From assembly GCA_035627675.1 (NCBI GenBank), contig DASPLH010000155.1:1-8048 (forward strand): 8,048 bases of DNA, given 5' to 3'. Position 1 is the first letter of the stretch; the number at the start of each line of letters is the position of its first letter. A program made the translations under genes and the position numbers. Source of the DNA: DASPLH01 sp035627675 (GTDB lineage: Bacteria; Acidobacteriota; Terriglobia; Terriglobales; Acidobacteriaceae). Below are positions 1-7,600 of this stretch, one piece after another. The notes below the pieces were generated by a model that was given only the letters and a program-made list of their open reading frames with translations, was not told the origin of the DNA and made no database searches.

Positions 1-11
1 AGATCCCCAAT

Positions 12-39
12 GTTGAGAGTCTCAGTAAAACTCTCCAAC
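12..39. repeat. Imperfect hairpin at window start
   Basis: Left arm gttgagagt (12-20) pairs with actctccaac (30-39), with one bulged base and a loop of 9 nt. It lies downstream of the minus-strand gene that ends at 98, so it could help end that transcript. There is no T-run on either side, so a terminator role is only a guess. I see no gene in positions 1-97. Confidence 0.25.
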
Positions 40-67
40 TCACTACAGTCCTCAATTTCGACCTCCT

Positions 68-90
68 GTCTCTGTGCCTCTGTGGTGAAG
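68..90 (-). repeat. Dispersed repeat, left copy of 23-bp inverted pair
   Basis: On the minus strand this reads ttcaccacagaggcacag and a few more bases. It is a perfect reverse complement of 1012-1034. The copy begins only 7 bp past the stop codon of the minus-strand gene. The element resembles a short intergenic repeat that I associate with acidobacterial genomes; its family assignment is from memory. The pair brackets exactly one gene. Confidence 0.75.
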
Positions 91-97
91 CGAAGCC

Positions 98-973
98 TCA
101 CCGCAGCGCCTCCAGCACCTCTGCCGAACTCACCACGCAGAACTCTCCCGACTGCCGAACGCATGGGATCCTTAACGCCTTCCCCGCTGCGCTCAGCTCG
201 AGATGTCCGTTCATCATGCCCGTGCTGTTGATCTCTCCATCGAAGACCGTGCTGCCTCCGCGTGTGATCGTCGCTCTCACGGGCTGGCGGTTCACCAACT
301 CGGCGGCGGCCGTATCGAACATCGTTCTCCACGTCACGCGTGCGTCGGAGCCCTCGCGCCGGTACGTCGCTTCGTATTCCATGGCGACCGTGTTCTCCAG
401 AGCCTCGCCCCACTTGGGCAGTTCTGCGAGATCGAGCCGCGCGCTCTCATCTTCGATGGCGAACGTGCTGTAGTAGCTGACCTTTCCTTCGCCATCCGCG
501 CGCGCAATCGTCAGCGGCGGGAACTTCGGAGTATTCGACGTCGGCCACACCAGCACCAGGTGCGTGATCTCGCTTCCCTGCTGTGGAAGCACGCTGAACG
601 TGCTCACACTCACGGTCGAATAGCTGCGGTCGGGAAACACGAGGTCGAACGCGGCCTGTCCCTGCTGCATGTAGCCGAAGTTCACGGCGGCCGCCGGATA
701 CTGCTGTTGCAGTACGCAGGCGATCACATTGCGTCGCGCGACCTCCTGCCGGCGATCGCTCTCCGACAATGTGGCGCTCGGCGGAAATGCCTCCATGCCG
801 CGCGGCAGTCGCTCCGCCTCGCATCCGCCACCCGAGCCGAGCTGCGCGGCAGGAATGCTGCGCGCTTCCTCCGGACGCACCACGCGCTTCGGCGCTCGCA
901 CCTGCACGAAGACCGCGATCAGCGCGAGCAGGGACAGCGCTGCCGCCCAAAGCCACTTACGTTCGAAGGCCAT
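98..973 (-). CDS. Membrane-anchored protein of unknown function (291 aa)
   Basis: I do not recognise a family. The N-terminus has a short basic head (MAFERK) then a hydrophobic stretch at about residues 7-25, followed by basic residues (VRAPKRVVR). This suggests a single-pass anchor with the C-terminal part outside the cytoplasm, rather than a cleaved signal. A Gly-rich turn with Cys51 follows. The body (about 65-290) is a soluble-looking mixed alpha/beta region with two late cysteines (Cys271 and Cys279) that could form a disulfide if the domain is periplasmic. ATG at 971-973 is the natural start because it puts the anchor at the very N-terminus. No clear Shine-Dalgarno precedes it. This strand is preferred over the 321-residue antisense frame, which is Arg/His-rich and shadow-like and reads straight through the intergenic repeat. 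It is transcribed away from the peptidase gene and flanked on both sides by the 23-bp inverted repeat. Confidence 0.75.
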   Translation of the reverse strand: MAFERKWLWAAALSLLALIAVFVQVRAPKRVVRPEEARSIPAAQLGSGGGCEAERLPRGMEAFPPSATLSESDRRQEVARRNVIACVLQQQYPAAAVNFGYMQQGQAAFDLVFPDRSYSTVSVSTFSVLPQQGSEITHLVLVWPTSNTPKFPPLTIARADGEGKVSYYSTFAIEDESARLDLAELPKWGEALENTVAMEYEATYRREGSDARVTWRTMFDTAAAELVNRQPVRATITRGGSTVFDGEINSTGMMNGHLELSAAGKALRIPCVRQSGEFCVVSSAEVLEALR

Positions 974-982
974 CGTGGACGT

Positions 983-1011
983 ATTGTGCTCTGCTCGGGA
1001 AGTTCAATCAA
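983..1011 (-). promoter_or_regulatory. Candidate sigma-70-type promoter of the minus-strand gene
   Basis: Read on the minus strand, TTGATT (1006-1011) and CACAAT (983-988) are separated by exactly 17 bp. Each matches 4 of 6 consensus bases. The predicted start of transcription would fall about 3 nt before the ATG at 973, giving a nearly leaderless mRNA, which fits the missing Shine-Dalgarno. The -35 hexamer abuts the right copy of the inverted repeat. This is prediction from sequence only. Confidence 0.4.
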
Positions 1012-1040
1012 TTCACCACAGAGGCACAGAGACACAGAGG
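1012..1040 (+). repeat. Dispersed repeat, right copy of 23-bp inverted pair
   Basis: Positions 1012-1034 are the exact reverse complement of 68-90. The copy continues to 1040 with a further 'cagagg' unit, making it internally repetitive (cacagaggcacagagacacagagg). It starts one base beyond the predicted -35 box of the minus-strand gene. Confidence 0.75.
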
Positions 1041-1113
1041 ATTTTCGGATTGCCGGACTAGGCGGGTTGTTCTGTGAAATTCGAAAATCCCAAAATTCGG
1101 CAATTCGAAAATC
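1041..1113. repeat. Degenerate AT-rich intergenic repeat cluster
   Basis: The 12-mer aattcgaaaatc occurs at 1078-1089 and again at 1102-1113, with a partial unit (aattcgg) between them at 1094. A near-inverted copy, attttcggattg, lies at 1041-1052 and pairs 11 of 12 bases with 1101-1112. The cluster is clearly richer in A+T than the flanking genes. A similar sequence, caattcggaaatcc, occurs at 2273-2286 in the next intergenic gap but one. No coding potential is apparent. Confidence 0.5.
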
Positions 1114-1228
1114 TCCAGGAACCCTACGCCTCCCCGGACCGTATCAACAATTGCATCGCAATGCCTGACCATGCGGGCCGGACTTCGTACTCCCGGCTCC
1201 GCCTTTTTGCGCACGGCATCCAATCCGC

Positions 1229-1234
1229 AAAGGA
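1229..1234 (+). promoter_or_regulatory. Shine-Dalgarno supporting a TTG start
   Basis: AAAGGA lies 6 nt before the TTG at 1241. This site decides the start of the peptidase gene: the frame has no ATG before residue 25, and beginning there would remove the whole N-terminal hydrophobic anchor. Confidence 0.6.
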
Positions 1235-1240
1235 TTTGCC

Positions 1241-2227
1241 TTGCGCCTGTTCCTCGCCATACTGTTCGCGGTTGTTGCTGTTGGGGCGCTCGGCTTCCGC
1301 TATCTCACCCGCATGCCTGGCCCACAACACAAGGGGACGCTCCCTCAGCTCACGCAGCCCGAACTGGAAGTCCGCTCCAACCTTCAGCGACACGTCTCGC
1401 AGCTGGCCGGCAGCATCGGCGAACGCAACCTGCGGCGTTACGAGGCCCTCCTTGTGGCGCGAGACTACATCAGCGCACAACTCGCCGCTGGTGGTTATCG
1501 GGTCAACCGTCAGACCTACCAGAGCGTCGGACGTTCCGTGGACAATGTGGAAGTCGAGGTGCGCGGCTCCGTATCCGCTCACGAGATTGTCATCATCGGA
1601 GCGCACTACGACACGGTGGTCGGCACGCCAGGAGCGAACGACAACGGCAGCGGTGTTGCCGCCGTGCTGGAACTCGCACGCATGTTCCGCGCCACCGAAC
1701 CACGGCGCACGCTGCGCTTCGTTTTCTTCGTGAACGAAGAGCCGCCCTACTTCCAGTCCGAAGAAATGGGCAGTTGGCAATACGCGCGCCGGTCGAAAGA
1801 CAGGGGCGAGAACATCAAGGCCATGTTCTCCATCGAGACCATCGGCTACTACAGCGACGAGCCCGACTCGCAGCAATACCCTTCCACGCTGGCCGCGCTC
1901 TACCCAAAAACCGCCAACTTCATCGGTTTCGTTTCGAACATCGGTTCCGCAAGCCTGCTGAGGCGCGCCGTCGAACGCTTTCGAAAAGCGACGCCCATGC
2001 CGGCCGAAGGCGCCGCCGCTCCGGAAGCCATTACCGGCGTAGGCTGGTCCGACCAGTGGTCGTTTTGGAAGCACGGCTACCCTGGCGTGATGGTCACCGA
2101 CACGGCCCTCTACCGCTACCCGCACTATCACGCGTCCACCGACACGCCCGACAAACTCGACTACGACCGCACGGCAAGGGTCGTGACGGGCCTGGCGGCC
2201 ATCGTCCGCGATCTGGCCGGCCTTTGA
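1241..2227 (+). CDS. M28-family zinc metallopeptidase, membrane-anchored (328 aa)
   Basis: Predicted zinc-dependent exopeptidase of the M28 family (aminopeptidase Y / glutaminyl cyclase-like fold). A hydrophobic N-terminal segment at about residues 3-18 is followed by RYLTR, so the catalytic domain probably faces the periplasm. The co-catalytic site is readable: His122 and Asp124 in GAHYD, bridging Asp134 in GANDNGSG, catalytic-base Glu166 and ligand Glu167 in VNEEPP, an acidic ligand candidate Glu199 in SIETIGYY, and His297 in HASTDTPDKLDY. The YFQSEEMGS segment is also typical. Many M28 enzymes have Asp where Glu199 sits; Glu is also seen in the family. The TTG start at 1241 has a good Shine-Dalgarno and preserves the anchor. 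The substrate cannot be told from sequence. An 80-bp gap separates it from the following membrane-protein gene on the same strand, so co-transcription is possible. Confidence 0.9.
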   Translation: MRLFLAILFAVVAVGALGFRYLTRMPGPQHKGTLPQLTQPELEVRSNLQRHVSQLAGSIGERNLRRYEALLVARDYISAQLAAGGYRVNRQTYQSVGRSVDNVEVEVRGSVSAHEIVIIGAHYDTVVGTPGANDNGSGVAAVLELARMFRATEPRRTLRFVFFVNEEPPYFQSEEMGSWQYARRSKDRGENIKAMFSIETIGYYSDEPDSQQYPSTLAALYPKTANFIGFVSNIGSASLLRRAVERFRKATPMPAEGAAAPEAITGVGWSDQWSFWKHGYPGVMVTDTALYRYPHYHASTDTPDKLDYDRTARVVTGLAAIVRDLAGL

Positions 2228-2235
2228 ATAAGCGG

Positions 2236-2286
2236 GCGAAATCTGCAATCCGAGATCTGCACGAAGATTCGACAATTCGGAAATCC
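2236..2286. repeat. Degenerate repeat in the peptidase / GT-C gap
   Basis: The 80-bp spacer contains alternating units such as gaaatctgcaatccg, agatctgc and caattcggaaatcc. It resembles the cluster at 1041-1113. The unit aatctgc/gatctgc recurs at 2240-2246 and 2254-2260. It occupies the place where a leader or Shine-Dalgarno for the next gene would be expected, and no clear Shine-Dalgarno is visible. Confidence 0.4.
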
Positions 2287-2307
2287 GTCGTTACCCTTTC
2301 TCTGTCC

Positions 2308-3471
2308 ATGTCTTCCCGATCCTGGTCTGCGCAAATCACAGCTCCGCGTCTTATAGCGCTCCTCCTTCTCGCGTTCTTCGCAGCGCAGTGCGCGTATTTC
2401 ATCTCGCACGTGCCGCTCACGCAGGTGGAAGCCAACTACGTTTACCAAGGCATCGCGCAGCTTCTGGGGCTCAACGTCTCCGCCGATCACCTTCGCTCTC
2501 CGCTGGTGCCGCTGGCTTCCGTGATTGGCATTGCCCCGGTGCTGCCCGCCGGAGATGCGCTCGACCAGTTCTGGCTGGACGCGCACCGCTGGAACATCCG
2601 CCTCCCCTTCCTCTTCGCCGGATTCCTTCTCGGAGCCTCGCTCTGGTACGTCGCGCGGCGTCTCTACGGGAGCCATGCCGGATACCTTGCGCTCGGCGTT
2701 TACGCCTTCAGCCCCGGGCTGATCGCGCGCAGTTCGCTGGCGGGCCCCGAGATTCTCGGAGCCTGGGGAGCCTTCGGCATGATCTTCACCGCCATAGCCA
2801 CGGCTCACACGCTCTACGCGCCGCGCGAAGTCGTGCTCTGGAACTGGAAGCGCATAACGATCCTCGGCATCTCCATCGCACTCGCCGTCGGCTCGCAATG
2901 GTCGCTCGCGCTCGTCCTGATCCCCGCGCTGGCCTACATGCTCTGGGCCGTGCCGCATCGCCGCCTGGCAGCGCTGTCCATCATGGCGGCCGCGTGCGCC
3001 GTGGCGCTGCTTCTGCTCAGCGCTCTCTACGGGCTGGAGTTCGGCCGCTTCGCGCAGGACCTCGCGACCTCGCGCGTGCTCGGCATCTCCGTGGAGTCCA
3101 CCGTACACGCGCAGATGCTCCGGGCCATCGGCAGCTTCTTCGTGAACGGCTCGCCTGCAACGCTGCTGTGCTTCGTCATAGCGATCACGACGTTCGCCGC
3201 CTGGCCTCGCACACGCTTCTTCGGCAACGCCGCCCCGCTCATCGTCGCCGTCATGTTGCTGGTCTTCGGATTCGTCCTGCCGCACTCGGGCGGAGCCATG
3301 TTCTTCTTTTACGCGCTGCCGTTCCTGCTGTTGTTTTCCTCGGGAGTCTTCGCCGACCTTTTTGAAAGCCAATCGCCGAGCGTTCCCATCGGCGTCGCCT
3401 ACGGAGGAGTCGTCGCCCAGGTCGTTTACAGCGTGGCCGGGCTGATGCGCGTCTTCTCTCGCGGCATGTAA
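2308..3471 (+). CDS. Polytopic membrane protein, probable GT-C (PMT/ArnT-like) glycosyltransferase (387 aa)
   Basis: Resembles GT-C glycosyltransferases that move sugars from polyprenyl-phosphate donors on the outer face of the membrane. A first membrane helix (about residues 14-32) is followed by the loop LTQVEANYVYQG. Its Glu41 occupies the place of the acidic residue of the DE-type motif in the first periplasmic loop. Then comes RLPFLFAGFLLGASLWYVAR, with RRLYGSHAGYLALGVYAFSP and SSLAGPE, the typical PMT-like helix-loop pattern, and further hydrophobic segments throughout. At 387 residues it is shorter than ArnT-type enzymes (around 550) and lacks an obvious large C-terminal soluble domain, so it may be a minimal or divergent member. 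The acceptor and donor are unknown. The frame is open back to 1171, but that extension runs out of frame across the peptidase gene and is Arg-rich. ATG 2308 is the first start after the peptidase stop and places helix 1 near the N-terminus. No strong Shine-Dalgarno is seen. Confidence 0.7.
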   Translation: MSSRSWSAQITAPRLIALLLLAFFAAQCAYFISHVPLTQVEANYVYQGIAQLLGLNVSADHLRSPLVPLASVIGIAPVLPAGDALDQFWLDAHRWNIRLPFLFAGFLLGASLWYVARRLYGSHAGYLALGVYAFSPGLIARSSLAGPEILGAWGAFGMIFTAIATAHTLYAPREVVLWNWKRITILGISIALAVGSQWSLALVLIPALAYMLWAVPHRRLAALSIMAAACAVALLLLSALYGLEFGRFAQDLATSRVLGISVESTVHAQMLRAIGSFFVNGSPATLLCFVIAITTFAAWPRTRFFGNAAPLIVAVMLLVFGFVLPHSGGAMFFFYALPFLLLFSSGVFADLFESQSPSVPIGVAYGGVVAQVVYSVAGLMRVFSRGM

Positions 3472-3490
3472 CGCCTCCTGGATGCGGGTG

Positions 3491-3529
3491 CCCCACCTTC
3501 GCGCAGCCGAAGGCGGAGCTAAGGTGGGG
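3491..3529. repeat. Palindromic intergenic repeat (ccccacctt / aaggtgggg)
   Basis: Arms ccccacctt (3491-3499) and aaggtgggg (3521-3529) form a perfect 9-bp stem around a 21-nt loop. The loop can form a competing stem: ccttcg (3496-3501) with cgaagg (3508-3513). I recall similar 'gtgccccacc...ggtgggg' palindromes as dispersed repeats in acidobacterial genomes. It begins 20 bp after the stop of the membrane-protein gene and may end its transcript, but no T-run follows. The rest of 3472-3676 contains a small hairpin (agcttg-tag-caagct near 3566-3580) and no recognisable gene. Confidence 0.55.
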
Positions 3530-3676
3530 ATGTTCCTCAACACACAACCGCCGGTGGCCCACGTCAGCTTGTAGCAAGCTAATGTTGGATAACCGGGACT
3601 CCCGCATCTCCCATCCGGAAGCAACACACAACGGTACGCGCAACTTCCGCTTGCGTCCGGGGGTTAGCATGGGCGT

Positions 3677-4423
3677 ATGACACCGACTGCCAAACTCGCG
3701 CTGCTCGCACTCGCCCTTGTCGTTTCCACGGCGGCATCTGCGCAGTATCGCCGTCCACCGCAATCTGCCCCGAAGGCCGAGGACAAGCCCGGACTGACGC
3801 GCCAGCAACCCGCGCCGGGGGGCAACACGCCGGCATGGCGAGGCAGCGGAGCCGTCGTTCCCGAACCGAATCGTAACGGCCGCGACGGCGATCGCGACCG
3901 CGACCGCCACAATCCTCGTAACCCACGCCACTGCCGCCACTGCGGCCCCTACGACGGCTACTACCACTACAACTACGGCGCTTACTACGTCCCTTACGCA
4001 GTCACGCCGGGCACAACTCTCGCCCAGCCGACGGCGACCGATCGAGTGCTCGCGAACGGTGGCACGTTCAACACGGGCAGCAACGCCACCTCCGAACTCG
4101 ACACCGCACCGCCGTCGCCTTCGCGCACCGCGCCTGACTCTGGCCTCGCGCCGGTTGCAACCTCCGCCGATCTCCATCCAGAGCTTCCGCGGAACGACTT
4201 CATCAGCGCAGCCGACGGCGACCCCGCGATTCTGGTCTTCGGCGATGGACATCGCGAGGAGGTCGCCAACTACGCCATCCTTGGGCACTCCATCTTCGTC
4301 CTTTCCGACGGCCGGAAGATCGCTTTCGCCGAACTCGACCTGCCCGCGACATTGCGGGCCAACGAGAGCGCCGGGTACAGCTTCCGCGTGCCGGGCAGCG
4401 CGCTGCCCAGCCCGGCTCGGTAG
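3677..4423 (+). CDS. Secreted low-complexity protein with conserved C-terminal domain (248 aa)
   Basis: No function is assigned. Residues 1-22 form a clear Sec signal peptide: basic head, Leu/Ala core, and ASA just before Gln23. Residues 23-110 are Pro/Gly/Arg-rich and disordered-looking. They include an Asp-Arg run (about 70-77), a paired-Cys segment RHCRHCG (Cys86 and Cys89) and a Tyr-rich stretch (92-107). Residues 108-178 are Ser/Thr/Pro-rich. The C-terminal part (about 180-240) looks folded: ILVFGDGHREEVANYAILG, then FVLSDGRKIAFAELDLPAT, ending in YSFRVPG. I recognise this short domain from many acidobacterial secreted proteins, usually with a 'DG...V.NYAI.G..L..L..G....I.L..LDLPAT' pattern; that is from memory. 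The ATG at 3677 is chosen for the signal peptide; the Shine-Dalgarno is weak. A three-codon frame (3669-3680) overlaps the start as ATGA. It is likely periplasmic or exported. Confidence 0.75.
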   Translation: MTPTAKLALLALALVVSTAASAQYRRPPQSAPKAEDKPGLTRQQPAPGGNTPAWRGSGAVVPEPNRNGRDGDRDRDRHNPRNPRHCRHCGPYDGYYHYNYGAYYVPYAVTPGTTLAQPTATDRVLANGGTFNTGSNATSELDTAPPSPSRTAPDSGLAPVATSADLHPELPRNDFISAADGDPAILVFGDGHREEVANYAILGHSIFVLSDGRKIAFAELDLPATLRANESAGYSFRVPGSALPSPAR

Positions 4424-4502
4424 CGCCTCCCAAGCCGCTCAAAAGCAAGCACTTGCGTGTCCCGCGCAACCTCGGCCAAGGGACCGGGAAGCAGCCCTGC
4501 TG

Positions 4503-4511
4503 TGCTACAAT
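4503..4511 (+). promoter_or_regulatory. Candidate extended -10 promoter for gyrA
   Basis: TGCTACAAT fits the extended -10 pattern TGnTATAAT with one mismatch in the hexamer (TACAAT, 4506-4511). No convincing -35 hexamer lies 16-18 bp upstream, which is acceptable for extended -10 promoters. Transcription would start near 4517-4519, leaving an untranslated leader of about 260 nt before gyrA. Confidence 0.4.
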
Positions 4512-4737
4512 AGTGGTTGCTCTTCGGCGACTAAGTTCCTGTGATTGCAAGCAGTTACATTCAGTCGGACACACTGCCGCACCTCGCGGCGGCAGCTCCT
4601 GTTCTGCCTGCAATCCAGAGCTGGCGCGCGTCAGGAATCAGCCATGCTTGCGGTCGGGTGTCTCCCGACTGCCACGCCTGGTGTGGCAAGCGTCCTTCCG
4701 CGCAGCGGTCGTCGTGAGTAGCGCGGTTCACCAGATC
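4512..4737 (+). other. Structured non-coding leader between secreted protein gene and gyrA
   Basis: No gene is supported here; a 96-residue Cys/Arg-rich frame across it has no recognisable domain. Three hairpins can be drawn: ctgccgc (4574-4580) with gcggcag (4589-4595); gtcggg (4653-4658) with cccgac (4664-4669), loop tgtct; and tgccac (4670-4675) with gtggca (4683-4688). The second resembles a 'gtcgggagacacccgac'-type repeat that I associate with acidobacterial intergenic DNA. The region may therefore be repeat debris or a true gyrA leader. No known riboswitch or RNA family is recognised. Confidence 0.4.
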
Positions 4738-4769
4738 AACTGAGAACTGGAACCGGGAACTGAGAACTG
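4738..4769 (+). repeat. 12-bp direct repeat just before gyrA
   Basis: aactgagaactg occurs at 4738-4749 and exactly again at 4758-4769, offset 20 bp. A related unit, ggaaccggg, lies between them. The second copy ends 6 nt before the gyrA ATG and so replaces the usual Shine-Dalgarno region. Confidence 0.7.
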
Positions 4770-4775
4770 TCTTTC

Positions 4776-7430
<2,655 letters not shown>

Positions 7431-7467
7431 CTGCGCGTATCGGCGCTGTCGAAGAGATGTGTATCAG

Positions 7468-7487
7468 GGCACGGCTTCAGCCGTGCC
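7468..7487. repeat. Short perfect hairpin ggcacggc-ttca-gccgtgcc
   Basis: Arms 7468-7475 and 7480-7487 are perfectly complementary with a TTCA loop. It lies 38 bp past the gyrA stop and just before the larger terminator-like hairpin. The sequence is one I associate with a very common dispersed acidobacterial intergenic hairpin. It may add to termination, but no T-run follows. Confidence 0.6.
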
Positions 7488-7497
7488 GAAACAAGCG

Positions 7498-7537
7498 CAA
7501 GAAAGAACCCCGGCCGCAAGGCCGGGGTTCTTTCTTG
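7498..7537 (+). terminator. Probable gyrA terminator: 18-bp perfect stem with GCAA loop
   Basis: The left arm 7498-7515 (caagaaagaaccccggcc) is perfectly complementary to 7520-7537, with a GCAA (GNRA-type) tetraloop at 7516-7519. The G+C-rich core is next to the loop, and the right arm carries a T-rich stretch (ttctttcttg) continuing into att. On the minus strand the same A/T-rich outer stem would serve equally, so it may act in both directions. The T-tract is interrupted by C residues and lies inside the stem, so it departs from the textbook form. It separates gyrA from the gene starting at 7601. Confidence 0.7.
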
Positions 7538-7600
7538 ATTATTGCTCGAATGCAAAGTTCTTTCCAACATTGACACGAGGGAATACACTCGTATGGGCAC

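Noticed and set aside
68..1034. Insertion sequence with terminal inverted repeats
   Set aside because: The enclosed gene shows no transposase features, and I see no clear target-site duplication, so it is listed as a repeat pair only.
203..1168. 321-codon plus-strand frame over the minus-strand gene
   Set aside because: Arg/His-rich shadow composition, no domain, and it reads through the dispersed repeat and the AT-rich repeat cluster. The opposite strand gives a protein with a clean N-terminal anchor.
1124..2275. 383-codon minus-strand frame antisense to the peptidase
   Set aside because: No motif, and the plus strand shows a full set of M28 metal ligands.
1171..2307. Upstream extension of the GT-C frame as part of a 766-residue protein
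   Set aside because: It overlaps the well-supported M28 peptidase in another frame and is Arg-rich and shadow-like until ATG 2308.
2161..3627. 488-codon minus-strand frame antisense to the membrane protein
   Set aside because: Composition dominated by Arg/Glu/Gly/Asp, typical of the antisense of a hydrophobic G+C-rich gene.
4453..4743. 96-codon plus-strand frame in the gyrA leader
   Set aside because: It crosses hairpins and repeats, has scattered Cys and Arg, no ribosome site and no recognisable domain.
7570..7598. Promoter for the DUF262 gene from TTGACA at 7570-7575
   Set aside because: The -35 hexamer is perfect, but the sequence 16-18 bp downstream (tatggg/atgggc) is a poor -10, so I do not call it.
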